A stretch of 64,000 nt of DNA from Hermatobates lingyangjiaoensis (lineage: Eukaryota; Arthropoda; Insecta; Hemiptera; Hermatobatidae), in assembly GCA_026182355.1 (NCBI GenBank), contig JAPFBL010000529.1, positions 62,001-126,000 of the forward strand, read 5' to 3'. The notes under the pieces are model-generated. The model saw only the letters and a list, made by a program, of their open reading frames with translations, was not told the origin of the DNA and did not search any database. Shown here piece after piece: positions 32,815 through 42,363 of the stretch. Numbering within the stretch: position 1 is the stretch's first letter; the number at the start of each line of letters is the position of its first letter. The position numbers and the translations under genes are program-made.

Positions 32815-33066
32815 CTGATTGGTTGATGCAGGACCAAATAAGCTTGACTCATTTTATTCAAAGTTGAAGGCTTCTAGCTTTGATCAAAGTCACGTAAAGC
32901 GGTTCTTCTCTTCCATGAAGTCATCTCCGCCGATACAGCAAATAGTATAAGGGCTCGCACTCACTCAGAAAAGAGGGAAAGCTTTTCTGACTTTGATCAG
33001 AGCTAGAAGCCTTCAACTTTGAATAAAATGAGTCAAGCTTATTTGGTCCTGCATCAACCAATCAGA
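32815..33066. repeat. ~80-bp-arm inverted repeat between TA tracts
   Basis: Arms 32815-32893 and 32987-33066 (TCTGATTGGTTGATGCAGGA and complement) are near perfect. The outer ends touch TA tracts, as in the other PLE hairpins, but no hammerhead core is seen. Confidence 0.85.
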
Positions 33067-33084
33067 TATATATATATATATACA

Positions 33085-33260
33085 CTTTTTCGTTGGAAAT
33101 ACGATCCAAAACGGACAAATATAGTTCAATATAGACAAAGAAACATAGAGAAGTCAAAAGAACACACTTACAGTCTCTAATTTTTGGTTTGAACCGTCTT
33201 CAGGAGAGATAAGAGAGGGAAACTAAGCGCACTGGTTCAGAGACGGTTGGTCTCCAACCG
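33085..33260 (-). mobile_element. PLE end, AATT family, worn
   Basis: Matches the left part of 38138-38294 (ACACTTACAGTCTCTAATTT, AACCGTC, CAGGAGAG, AAGCGCAC). The hammerhead core CTGAAGA (33197-33203, minus) is there, but G of the GAA box is lost. Confidence 0.5.
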
Positions 33261-33282
33261 TCTCCAACCAATTATATATATA

Positions 33283-33535
33283 TATTGTATAATTAGGGAA
33301 CAGATTTTCGTTAATACATATTTCATTAAACTCTTCTTGAATCCTTGTTTCTGTCTGTTTTCTGCTTAACTTTTCTAAGTTTCTAATAAGTGTTTTGAAA
33401 TTTTCTAGTAAATACATCAGAAAATTTCAAAACGTTTATTAGAAAGTTAGAAACGTTAAGGAGAAAACTGATAGAAACAAGGATTCAAGAAGAGTTTAAT
33501 GAAATGTGTATAACGAAAATCTGTTCCCCAATTAT

Positions 33536-33545
<10 letters not shown>
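33283..33545. pseudogene. PLE ORF N-terminal fragments as a near-perfect palindrome
   Basis: Minus-strand copy 33283-33409 and plus-strand copy 33418-33545 meet with an 8-bp centre. The minus copy reads FKTLIRNLEKLSRKQTETRI, then FNEICINENLFPNYT, followed at once by TA-derived codons. The motif FN..C...L.P.YT matches the other PLE 5' fragments. TA tracts bound both sides. Confidence 0.65.

Positions 33546-33576
<31 letters not shown>
33541..33576. repeat. (TA)n microsatellite
   Basis: TA tract left of a 48-bp PLE end. Confidence 0.97.
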
Positions 33577-33580
<4 letters not shown>

Positions 33581-33619
33581 TTTGTGTGTGTCTTTATTTG
33601 TTTTTCTCTTTCCTGTGTG

Positions 33620-33624
<5 letters not shown>
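33577..33624 (+). mobile_element. 48-bp PLE 3' terminus between two (TA)n tracts
   Basis: Only the last bases of the GTGTGTCTTTATTTG family, ending CCTGTGTGAAC. With TA tracts on both sides it looks like a minimal 5'-truncated insertion into (TA)n. Confidence 0.7.

Positions 33625-33662
<38 letters not shown>
33625..33662. repeat. (TA)n microsatellite
   Basis: TA tract right of the 48-bp PLE end. Confidence 0.97.
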
Positions 33663-33665
<3 letters not shown>

Positions 33666-34010
33666 CGTATAAATAGGCAGCAAATCTTCTTCTATGCAAA
33701 TGTTGTTGAAAACCATAGCGGCTTCAGTATTAACGATCTTTTTAAGTAAAAGTAAATTTCAAGTAAATTAAGTGATACTGTTAATTCAACTACTGAGCGC
33801 TTGGGGCGCTAGCGAGTTGTAACCTTCCTTGTATCACCTGTTATTTGTAGTCTTGTTTTCCATTATCATTTTATTTCATTTTATTTTACTTTAGTGTTAT
33901 ATATTCAAAGAATGATATAATTTTTTACATTCAAAATATTTAAAAATTTACGGTAGTACAATCAGTTATTATGTAGAATCTACTCATTTTAGTGTAAAAT
34001 AGTTAATGAA
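33663..34010. other. no feature seen
   Basis: AT-rich; nothing recognised. Confidence 0.5.
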
Positions 34011-34012
34011 AG

Positions 34013-34300
34013 AGTCTCCATGTAGAGAAATTTAATAATATAAACAACGTGTTTCGAACATTTAGTTCTTCTTCAGGCATTAACTAAAAAATACAATGAC
34101 ATCAGAGTTATCTGTAGCATAAAGTAAATACTATTTTCTATATTCATTGCTTACTTTATACTATAGATAATTCTTTGATGTCATGATATTTTTTAGTTAA
34201 TGCCTGAAGAAGAACACTAAACACTACGTGTTCGAAACGCGTTGTTTATATTATCAAATTAATATATGTGGAGACTATTTCATTAACTTTTTTATCCTAT
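34013..34300. mobile_element. inverted pair of PLE ends, ACGCGT family
   Basis: Arms about 34013-34140 and 34150-34290 form a long hairpin with a tiny spacer. The left motif is worn (ACGTGT in place of ACGCGT); the right has a small duplication in stem II. Confidence 0.7.
34204..34243 (+). ncRNA. hammerhead-like motif, ACGCGT family, enlarged stem II
   Basis: CTGAAGA, GAACACTAAACACTACGTGT-type stem II with an 8-nt internal duplication, GAA, ACGCGT, T. Confidence 0.55.
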
Positions 34301-35009
34301 AATATTTAAAAATTTAAGATTAACTTAACCGGTTCAATTTTATGTAGTTTTTGCCAGTTTGATAACTAATTAAGCATCTGAAAGATTAATTAAAAGTTAA
34401 ACACATTCAATTAATTATTGAAATATGTGTCTAAAGGACTTCATATCAACATTACTGAAATCTACTGTGACCCAAAGTAGTTAAAATGCTTTGATTTATG
34501 GGAAGAATAAATGAACTTTTAACTTTAAAGTTAATTAAACTTTTATTGAAATTAAAGAATATCAGTATCGTTTAAAAAAAACTCTGTTTCAAAAAGTCGA
34601 ACACATTTTAATAAAAAGATGAAACAAATGAAATGAATAAATTGTTGATCACTGTGTTTGATTACATTTAACCAGAGAGCTTGATATCACGTCTGCAAAG
34701 ATACACACGTAATACAAAATCAAAACTACAACGAATGTTAATGAGTTGAGTGTAAACCACTCCAGATTTTTAGAAACAGCTTCATTTAGTACAATACAAT
34801 TTTATTGCAGAAACTTCATTAAAATTGAAACTTGTACTTTATTTTTTTTTATTTAACTATTTAAAAAATGAACGTAGAGGGTCTACTTTAAATTAATTTT
34901 AATAATTTTCATTTGATATTAATTAAAAATTAAGTCGATTTTTTTCTAATTTATATCTGATATTTTTGATACTTCCACAGGTGTCTTGTATTATCCAGAT
35001 TTTGTAATA
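34301..35009. other. AT-rich, no feature seen
   Basis: Nothing recognised; if the exon at 35214 has an upstream partner this is intron. Confidence 0.5.
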
Positions 35010-35150
35010 TTACGTCAGATGACAATAATATGTTAATAATTGTTAATTAATAATTATTACATCAGATGATAATAATATGTTAATAATTGTTAATTAATAA
35101 TTATTACATCAGATGATAATAATGTGTTAATAATTGTTAATGAAGCCTTA
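35010..35150. repeat. 47-bp tandem repeat, about 2.8 copies
   Basis: TCAGATGAYAATAATATGTT starts at about 35014, 35061 and 35108. It lies 60 bp upstream of the exon's splice acceptor. Confidence 0.85.
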
Positions 35151-35213
35151 TTAATTAAGAAAGTTAATTGATTATGGAAGCGCGTACTAACTAGAACGTG
35201 TATTTGCTTGCAG

Positions 35214-35361
35214 AACAAGAGCCTGTCTGCTGGATGGGTTTGGATGGACGAGGATAACGACTTCTTCGTCGATAGCAAATCGCTGACTCCTCACTGTCTT
35301 CTCGTCGTGTCCAAGCACGAGTACTCCACCTTCAACATCAGACAAACCCTTCTTGTCATCA
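35214..35361 (+). CDS. internal exon of an unrecognised host gene
   Basis: Acceptor TTGCTTGCAG ends at 35213 and donor GTAAGT begins at 35362. The 148-nt exon is open in phase 0 and reads NKSLSAGWVWMDEDNDFFVD, then SKSLTPHCLLVVSKHEYSTF and NIRQTLLVI, with a clearly less AT-rich base content than its surroundings. The alternating hydrophobic pattern suggests beta-strands, and the protein could be extracellular. I do not recognise the family. The leftover first base (A) joins the next exon at 38530 to make ACA. No start codon is in the exon, so upstream exons lie elsewhere. Confidence 0.6.
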
Positions 35362-35403
35362 GTAAGTCCATATGTCTTTCATTAGTTTTATAACTTGTAA
35401 CGT

Positions 35404-35530
35404 TGAGGGCCAGGTTAGCTCAATGGTTAGCGTACTCTCCTCTAGGCTGGTAGTCAGGGGTTCGATCCCCATCTGGTCATCGATTTATTTACGTAGAAGG
35501 TGAATAAATCTAAGTACGTCATCTCTTAGA
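35404..35530 (+). mobile_element. tRNA-derived SINE, 5' part, intronic
   Basis: Head boxes TTAGCTCAATGG and GGTTCGATCC, body hairpin; broken after ATCTCTTAGAGG. In the intron of the host gene, same strand. Confidence 0.8.
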
Positions 35531-35586
35531 GGTCTACGTACGTACGTATAGTTCTACGAAGATGTTAAGGAGTTAATAAGTATCAA

Positions 35587-36425
35587 AGGGGCCAGGTTAG
35601 CTCAGTGGTTAACGTGCTCGACACTAGGCTGGTAGTCCGGGGGCGGTCCCCACTTGTCCATCGACTTATTCACGTAGGAGATGAATAAATAAGTACATCG
35701 TCCTTCGGAAAGGACGTTAAGCCGTCGGTCCCGAGCATGTACCATATCAGGTACTCGTTAAAGATCCGTACTTGAAATGCACTTGAGTTAGGCAAAAAAT
35801 TTAGGACTCCCAATGTAGAATCTATAGAATCACCGATCAAATAAAAAACCGGTAAACGGCTGACATTGTGACCAACTAGAGCTGGGGTGTCAAACTCATT
35901 TTGATCTGGGAGCCGAATGCAACTTAGTTGCATCTAAAGCGGGCCGTGCCAGCAAGCTAATTGCAAAATTACTTGGAACTAACAATAAATCCACCTTCTT
36001 CTTTGTATTAGTCACTTATACTAATAATTAGTGCGAAGAAGAATAAGTCAATTATAAAAACCTTTGTTAATCTCCGACATTCTGTATCCACTGTTATTCT
36101 TTATGCCAAAGATATTTCGCTGGTGAAGGTGCCAGGACAGAGGAAAAGTGGATAATATGCCAACAGACGCTGAAGAGACGTTCAATGCTATCACCTCCTT
36201 GTCGTAGTTCCTTTCATGTTGTCTGCGCGTACTAAAATACTTTGCCCCTAGCAGACAATATAAGAAACATAAGGTTTTAAGGAAATAGAGTAAACTCGTT
36301 CTTTTTTTTTATAATAATGCAGGTTTATCCCCAGGGTTATACGAAACCTCTAGGTGGTCCGGATCCGGTGGACCGTATGTTTGACACCCCTGCACTAGAG
36401 GATCAGTTTAAACAATAAAAAAAAA
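35587..36425 (+). mobile_element. tRNA-derived SINE, tail type B, carrying a hAT insertion
   Basis: Complete head (TTAGCTCAGTGGTTAACG), a damaged B box, the GGACGTTAAGCCGTCGG block, GGTACTCGTTAAAGATCC, then type B tail (CACCGATCAAATAAAAAACC, GCTGACATTGTGACC). The tail is interrupted by a hAT MITE and ends GGATCAGTTTAAACAAT plus A run. Confidence 0.85.
35874..36400. mobile_element. hAT MITE inside the SINE, 8-bp TSD
   Basis: Element 35882-36392 (511 bp) with TIRs CTGGGGTGTCAAAC / GTTTGACACCCCTG and 8-bp flanks AACTAGAG / CACTAGAG (7 of 8 alike). The TIR word GGGGTGTCAAAC is widespread among hAT elements. No transposase. It postdates the SINE. Confidence 0.85.
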
Positions 36426-36429
36426 AAAT

Positions 36430-36655
36430 AAATAACTTCTAACGTTAAGTTAATCAGGCGCCTTCCACGTGAATGATTCTGATATTCATGATGATATTGA
36501 AGTATAATACCTGTTTGTTTTAGTTTTCAACGGGTAACACAAGTCTGCTAGTATTACCTTCGTATTTCTTGTCTTCATGTCAGACAGCTACTCTTCAATG
36601 AAGAGTTTCTGTATTCTTTTACATGATATTTTCCAACTATTTGAAGAATGAGCTA
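36430..36655. other. possible Helitron-type end near 36530-36553
   Basis: AACGGGTAACACAAGTCTGC followed by TAGT recalls Helitron 3' ends, but no hairpin is clear. Otherwise plain. Confidence 0.25.
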
Positions 36656-36669
36656 GGCCCATTCTTTAT

Positions 36670-36995
36670 CTTCAGAAGTAAAACAGATAAACAAACAAAA
36701 GTCTCCACACAAATGAAGTTTTATTCAACGACAACAACGCGTTTCGAACACTTTGTGTTCATCATAAGGAAGACACCGAAGGCTGTGGTGATGAAGGGTT
36801 GGTCCAGTGAAAACCCTTCAACACCAGATCCTTGGTGTCTTCTTGATGATGAACACAAAGTGTTCGAAACGCGTTGTTGTTGTTGTTTAATAAAACTTCA
36901 TTTGTATGGAGACTTTAGTTTGTTTGTTTATCCATTTTACCTCAGAATGAGTAAATACCACACAATTACGGATTGCACAACTAATGATCTTTATC
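36670..36995. mobile_element. inverted pair of PLE ends, ACGCGT family
   Basis: Arms about 36685-36770 and 36843-36940 are reverse complements around a 70-bp spacer that is itself partly palindromic (GAAAACCCTTCAACACC). The AATGAGTAAATACCACACAA block follows. Lies in the intron of the host gene. Confidence 0.75.
36843..36875 (+). ncRNA. hammerhead-like motif, ACGCGT family, C3 to U
   Basis: TTGATGA (C3 changed), stem II GAACAC/GTGTTC with loop AAA, GAA, ACGCGT, T. Confidence 0.5.
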
Positions 36996-37141
36996 TTCAG
37001 ATTTTCATGTAAAATGATTTTTTTTTGAGGGTTCAATTTGGTGGAAAAAGTTTTTCAAAAACTATTTCTTTTTTTTTTGTGGTCATCCTTTAAAATTCAG
37101 AACTTTAACTTTTGGAGATTTGAAAGATAAATAAAGGAAAT

Positions 37142-37405
37142 GTAAATATATGTATTAGGTTAGGTTGCAGTGGCAGTCCCACAACGGAACACACATAGAC
37201 TGAACTTTGACCCTTTGTGATACCATACAAAGAAGATTGATTCCACATTTCGAGTCCTTTTGTCTGATACATTTCAAATACATTTGAAATTCACTCAAAT
37301 ACTCGTACATTTGAATTTTGTCTGATTCAAATATATTTAGAGTAAGGATCTTTAATGAGTACCTGACAACTACAGTCTCGAGATATACGGCTTAACATTG
37401 TTTGT
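37142..37405 (-). mobile_element. tRNA-derived SINE, tail type A, head missing
   Basis: The reverse complement carries GGTACTCATTAAAGATCC, a diverged middle with a small duplication, the CACAAAGGGTC tail and a CCTAACCTAA end (plus strand ATTAGGTTAGGTTGC). Intronic. Confidence 0.7.
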
Positions 37406-37792
37406 CCCGGAGGACTATATACGAAGACAACAAAAAATATTAAGTAACAAATAAAACACTTCACAGATAGACAAACTTTACTACGATATTTTGATATCTG
37501 TCGTCGTCAGCTAAAAGTAACCACCATAAACTAAAATTTTTAGAGGCTATATTAATTCAGAAACTGAAGCCACTCCTAAATATTCAGGTCGAAAACAGTA
37601 GCTGTATTTTGAAGCTATTTAGTTCACATCAAGGGCATCCAGAAACCCTGGTAGATAGCGACTCAGGCCGAGAGGCCACTCTCCCCACAGGATTAACGCC
37701 CACCATTTCTTAAACTTCATGGAAAACAACCCCTTCTACCTTCTCCATGTATATAATAGACCAGATATTTCACCTTAGATCTTATTCACGTC
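37406..37792 (-). other. PLE-like debris, then plain sequence
   Basis: On the minus strand CTGACGACGACAGATATC (37510 downward) looks like a decayed hammerhead of the ATAT family with CAAA for GAAA. Nothing clear from 37516 to 37792. Confidence 0.35.
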
Positions 37793-37825
37793 CTGATGAT
37801 GAATGTTGATCATTTGAAACATGTT
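37793..37825 (+). ncRNA. hammerhead ribozyme motif, ACATGT family
   Basis: CTGATGA, stem II GAATG-TTGAT-CATTT (last pair G-U), GAA, palindrome ACATGT, T. Core intact. Confidence 0.7.
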
Positions 37826-37985
37826 AACCATAGGAGATGTACTTTATTGTGTAGACGAAATAACGAGAGTGTTATTTAGAAAAATTGAGAAACTTGTTAA
37901 GAAACAGGTATCAGCTAAATTTGGTATCATTTTCAATAGTTTGTGTGAAAGAAGGACTGCTACCAAAATTTACGAATATATATAT
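37826..37985 (+). pseudogene. PLE ORF N-terminal fragment
   Basis: Downstream of the hammerhead, with a frameshift: EKLVKKQVSAKFG, then FNSLCVKEGLLPKFTNI. This is the same landmark as at 3783 and 58833 and again turns into a TATATA run at the TNI codons. Confidence 0.55.
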
Positions 37986-38090
37986 ATCAGTTAGCTTCAG
38001 CTACTCAAAGGGACTACTTCTGCCCGATGACGATGAATGTCGAAATGTTGTTGTGTGTGTTTTTATATGTTTTTCTCTTTCCTGAGTGAA
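37986..38090 (+). mobile_element. PLE terminal fragment, GTGTGTCTTTATTTG family
   Basis: CAGTTAGCTTCAGCTACTCA, AAGGGACTACTTC and CCCGATGACGATGAATGTCG match 63837-63960. The hammerhead-like core (38024) has C for T at position 4 (CCGATGA). Ends CCTGAGTGAAC followed by (TA)n. Confidence 0.65.
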
Positions 38091-38098
38091 CTATATAT

Positions 38099-38130
<32 letters not shown>
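38088..38130. repeat. (TA)n microsatellite
   Basis: TA tract with one AATA break. Confidence 0.95.
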
Positions 38131-38131
<1 letters not shown>

Positions 38132-38137
38132 TGTAAA

Positions 38138-38431
38138 CAGGAAAACGATCCAAAAGGACAACAACGTTTCACGATGAATCACAAACACAGAACTATGGAA
38201 CAAACAGACTTACTGTCTCTAATTTTCGGTTGAACCGTCATCAGGAGAGTTGAGATTGGGACACCAAGCGCACTTGTGAAGCGATGGTTGGAGACCCCAA
38301 CCGTCTCCAAGGTCTCTTCACGAGTGCGCTTAGTGTCCCTATCTCAACTCTCCTGATGACAGTTCAACCAAAACTTAGAGACAGTAAGTCTGTTTGTTCC
38401 TTAGTTCTGTGTTTGTGATTCATCGTGAAAC
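38138..38431. mobile_element. inverted pair of PLE ends, AATT family
   Basis: Left arm 38138-38294 and right arm 38296-38431 form a hairpin with almost no loop. Both ends meet (TA)n. Intronic to the host gene. Confidence 0.8.
38220..38244 (-). ncRNA. hammerhead-like motif, AATT family
   Basis: Minus strand: CTGATGA, short stem II GGT-TCA-ACC, GAA, AATT, A (allowed at the cleavage site). The plus-strand partner at 38350 has lost the GAA box. Confidence 0.55.
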
Positions 38432-38460
38432 GTATATATATATATATATATATATATATT
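38432..38460. repeat. (TA)n microsatellite
   Basis: Pure TA tract, about 70 bp upstream of the second exon. Confidence 0.97.
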
Positions 38461-38529
38461 AGCATTGAACTGGATGTTTTGTTTTGTTTTTATAGATAAA
38501 TTAATAGCCGAGGTCATTGTTTGTTTCAG

Positions 38530-38624
38530 CATTGTTTTGGGAGAAAAGTGTCCGGCTCAAGAACACTACCAGTTTGAAAGTATCGTTGACCATCTCTAAA
38601 GGCACTTATGGGGAAAAACGAAAG
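38530..38624 (+). CDS. internal exon of the same unrecognised host gene
   Basis: Acceptor TTGTTTCAG ends at 38529; donor AAG|GTCAGA follows 38624. After the single carried base A, it reads T-LFWEKSVRLKNTTSLKVSL, then TISKGTYGEKRK, with no stop. With the exon at 35214 the joined coding is 243 nt, exactly 81 codons, so the downstream junction is phase 0. NTT is a possible N-glycosylation site. The donor is a weaker match than GTAAGT. No further exon was found in the window. Confidence 0.55.
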
Positions 38625-38799
38625 GTCAGATTTATTTATTATTAGCTAAAAATATTATTAAAACGTTTTTCTGTGTATATAGTTTATGAAATATAGTTAT
38701 GTAATTTAATGTGATAAAATATAACATGCGTAATGAAGTTATCCGACAATTCAGTGCAATAAGTGACAATTAATGTTTTACCGATTTCTTGCGTAAAAA

Positions 38800-39125
38800 A
38801 AAGCACGATGGGGAATTTCAAAAATTACGTCTCCAGACAAAAGAGTTTTATGTCGAAACTAACAAAGTGTTTCGAACACTTAGTGTTCTTCTTAAGGTTC
38901 ACGTCTATGAAACACGTATCTATGAGTTTTAAGAACATAACAATGAAACATTTGAAATTGAATACAGTATATGAAAGTTGATTAGCGCAATGATAGTTTT
39001 TAACAAAGAAAATAATATGAAAAGTGACTTAAATAATCGTGAACCTGAAGAATAATACTAAGTGTTCGAAACGTATTCTTAGCTTTGACATAGACCTCTT
39101 TGGTGTTGAGACGTGCTTTTTGAAT
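38800..39125. mobile_element. inverted pair of PLE ends, ACGT variant of the ACGCGT family
   Basis: Arms about 38815-38895 and 39045-39115 face each other. The left motif reads CTTAAGA (broken core); the right is preserved. Confidence 0.6.
39045..39075 (+). ncRNA. hammerhead-like motif, ACGT palindrome
   Basis: CTGAAGA, stem II AATACT/AGTGTT (pairs throughout, with one wobble), GAA, ACGT, A. Confidence 0.5.
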
Positions 39126-39129
39126 GAAG

Positions 39130-39480
39130 GCCATGTTATAACAGATTGCATATGTATTGAAATAAAAAACTTTTTATTTATTTTTAATGTGGCTGACTCT
39201 TAAATTGTTTTGACTGAAATGTCCCGCTATTGCTTGGTATTATTTTATGCAACGTTTTCATTCTGATTGTTTAGTTTAGTGTCAGTAGTGCTTATTACAG
39301 ACTTGGCTGAGCAGGTATTTGATACCACCAAGACACGATAGGTCAGGGTTTAAAGACTGATTCTCACTGATATTCTTTGTCCCTGATTATTTTCTGTGGG
39401 ACAGAATTTCAAATCAATCGCAAAGGATATAATAAAAGACATACATACAACTTAAGCATGTATATAAACATATGTAAGTC
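39130..39480. other. no feature seen
   Basis: AT-rich; nothing recognised. Confidence 0.5.
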
Positions 39481-39484
39481 ATAA

Positions 39485-39835
39485 CTATAAACAAAATTAA
39501 AGTTTATCAGAACTCCGTCAGTTTTTCATGTTCAAATTAAACTCTCATTGCCAACGTTTCGGTTTTTATTTAAAACCTTTTTCATAACTCTACAAAACAG
39601 AGGAAATTCAAGAAATCATTCAATTATTCAAAAATCAAACATGACCGAGTCCTGATAATACGTTTGATTTTTAAATGATTGAATTATTTCTTTTATTTTC
39701 TCTGTTTTGTAGGCCTATAAAAAAGGGTTTAAATAAAAACTGATACGTTGGCAATGAGGGTTTAATTTGAAACTGAAGAACTGATCGAGTCCTGATTAAC
39801 TTTAATTTTGTTTCTATTTCACGGTAGAAATTTTT
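39485..39835. mobile_element. inverted pair of PLE ends, ACGTTGG family
   Basis: Left and right arms (CATTGCCAACGTTTCGG and complement) surround about 100 bp. The same end is seen on the minus strand at 50500-50690 and 59020-59215. It has GAA-ACGT-T, but upstream the CTGANGA box reads CTATGAA, so the ribozyme status is doubtful. Confidence 0.6.
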
Positions 39836-39964
39836 ATCAATATATATATTTATATATAATATGGGAATATAAATAAACGTGGCTGTTCATTAGTTTGAAC
39901 ATTTTAACATCTGTTATTGTTTTGGTTCCCACTTACAAATACTGCCAGATCGCTTCATAGGTCT

Positions 39965-40022
39965 ATCAGTTTGTAGTGGCAACACTGACGGAGGCCAGTG
40001 AGGAACCAGGTGTTGCCGCCAT
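39965..40022 (-). CDS. candidate first coding exon or promoter (YY1-type start)
   Basis: The minus strand reads AAAATGGCGGCAACACC, a context found at many housekeeping gene starts and matching the YY1 site. Translation gives MAATPGSSLASVSVATTN before a stop; a GTCAGT donor follows codon 11. GC content is locally raised, and a GGCAACAC/GTGTTGCC hairpin lies over it. No downstream exon identified, so this is only a candidate. Confidence 0.25.
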
Positions 40023-40770
40023 TTTTCATTCGGAATTCGATTCTTCGCTTAATCGTTTACTTCACCAGCGTTTGTATTTTGTATTTTGTGTGGGGACCTA
40101 TGTAATAATGTTATATTCAAATACTTCTATTATAAATATGTATCTAACCATAATAAATAACTATCAGAGCCCCACAAGTTATAGGATTGACATAGGACTT
40201 TGAAGAGTTCTGTTGAATGTTGTTATTCTCACCTTATTAAAGTCTCGCCTGAAAGTGGATAGCAGTATTCTGTATTAATACTCAAAAGAACTGACCCATG
40301 ACTAATAGTTGAAGTTTAAATGCTATAGTTGACCACTTGTTCCTCCCCTCGAAAACAGAGAAAAATCCAACCACAAGCTGAAAAAGAAGCCAAAACTACC
40401 ACGAGGTTAATACCGTATGTAAGACCCAAGCACCAGAGTGAATAGGTCTATACTGGTTCTTGCCTACTAGTAGTGACAGTTTTTAACACGCATTTGTTTG
40501 ATACATCAAACCGACATGCAGAAAAGGTCCACCAATTTCTAGCTAAGTATAGACTTGTGGTAGATGAAGTTTTCCTTTACATGGAAGCCTAAAATAACGG
40601 GAGTTTATTTTCCAGTTTTATGATATAAGACTAAGTGTTAGAAGTTAAAAAATATCAAGAAATATGCTTCTTTTTAAGTTTTATTAAGAAGAATATTTTT
40701 TGTTTAGTGGGACCTTTTTGCTTTGCTTTTATTAAATTGGTATAAGATTTTTATTTTTTATTTTGTGATG
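40023..40770. other. no feature seen
   Basis: An ATTAAAG word near 40238 and AT-rich sequence; no repeat partner recognised. Confidence 0.45.
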
Positions 40771-40973
40771 TAGGGTCGTGGAAGCTCGCCTCCGCGTGGT
40801 CCACCTCGGGCGTATCTCGGAGGTTTTGTTTACCTCTATCCTAGGCTAGAGCTTGTAGCTCCCGAGATGTGGCAAAAGAGCTTTCACGTATAAAAAAGGC
40901 ATCAGTCTGTTTTGTTGTTGTTTTCAGTGATATGGCTGAATAAGCTGGGAGCGCTAAATAATACCAAAACAGG
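40771..40973 (+). mobile_element. LINE 3' end, family L2x
   Basis: GTCGTGGAAGCTCGCCTCCG to ATAATACCAAAACA. Same 3' end as 3991-4180 and 41081-41281; ends without poly-A. Confidence 0.7.
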
Positions 40974-41080
40974 TGGATGAAGTAGTTATGAAGCGATTAT
41001 TAATATAACATTCTAGTTAATTGGGTTATTGAGGAAGAATGTATGCACATGTGTGTTTCCTTCAAGCTAATCTGGCTCAA

Positions 41081-41281
41081 TGTGATCGTAGATGCTCGTC
41101 TCCGCGTGGTCCACCTTGGCCGTATCTCGGAGGTTTTGTTTGCCTCTATCCTAGGGTAGAGCTTGTAGCTCCTGAGAAGCGGCGAAAGAGCTTTCACGTA
41201 AAAAAGGCATCAGTCTGTTTTGATGTTATGATCTGCGATATGACTGTATAAGCTGGGAGCGCAATATAATACCAAAACAAG
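41081..41281 (+). mobile_element. LINE 3' end, family L2x
   Basis: Tandem neighbour of the previous copy, about 90 per cent alike by eye, starting at a similar truncation point. The two small open frames over it are shadows of the repeat. Confidence 0.7.
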
Positions 41282-41371
41282 TAAATGTAAAGCAATATCA
41301 TGAAAAATACAAGAAAATATAATTATTTTGAGCTTAACGAGACTAAAATATAATGTATTTTATTTTTCAAA

Positions 41372-41555
41372 CTGATCTCCTAGCGGGTGATAACGTCAGC
41401 CGATACCGGCTTTATGTTTCATCAATGATTCTACAGATTCTACATTGAGAGTCCTAAATTTTGCTAACTCAAGTGCATTTCGAGTAGGCATCATTAACGA
41501 GTACCTGACATTGTAAGGCTAAGGGACCGACGGCTTAACGTCCTCTCCGAGGGCC
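41372..41555 (-). mobile_element. tRNA-derived SINE, tail type B, head missing
   Basis: The reverse complement of the tail (plus strand GGGTGATAACGTCAGCCG) and body through GGCTTAACGTCCTCTCCGAG. The LINE target site is present and uninterrupted here, a natural empty site. Confidence 0.8.
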
Positions 41556-42300
41556 GAAAAGATAATTTAATTTAATTAAATTTTATTCTATAATATTAGT
41601 TCAAAAGAACTATTAAAAGAAAACCTAAAAATCAATTTTTTATTCTACTGGTACTGATATATTTTGTTTCCTAAAATCTCTTTAAAAAAGTAGCCAACAA
41701 ATGATAATTATTCTGCACCATCAGCCGTATTATATGAAGGAAAACAGAATTAAACCTTTAAGTCTTAATAAAATTATAGTTGCGACTTTAGTACATTTTG
41801 ATACCCATAGTAACAATTAAACATTGAACCATAAAGATTAGATTACAAAGTCGTAAATTCCACCACAGTTTTCATAATTTTTTTTTAAAAAAAAAACATT
41901 ATTATTTAAAACTTTATGCAAACACTTATAGGTTATCTTAGCATTCAGGCCTGCAATAAAAATGTAAAACAAAGTACACAGGTTGTTAAACCAACAGCTG
42001 TGCCCCCCCATTTCAATTAGATTTGCATAAAATAGGTCCAAGTTTGACTGAATTTAATTCAAGAACAACATTTTCTTATTTAAATAAAATGTTTTTACTC
42101 TTTAGTACATTTGGAAGACCAGAATTAAAAAAAAATTGTACGGGTTGAAGCTCCCTAATGCGCTAACCACTGGATCTTAGATTTGTTGGATTATGGGAAA
42201 TTCCGAATTATAGCTGGTCCCAAAACACCCTCTGTATACATGTACTTACTCTGTACAAGTGTACCTGTGATATTGTTTTGATATATGATAGTTGTATTAC
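41556..42300. other. no feature seen
   Basis: AT-rich. A 67-codon minus-strand frame at 41838 has no family features. Confidence 0.45.
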
Positions 42301-42363
42301 ATGAAAATATATATACAGAAGTATTCAGATAACTCACCACAAATTAAAGAAGATAGTCGCTCT

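Noticed and set aside
39960..40260. Solo LTR starting TGTAGTGGCAACACTGACGG
   Set aside because: No matching CA end, TSD or second copy could be found in the window.
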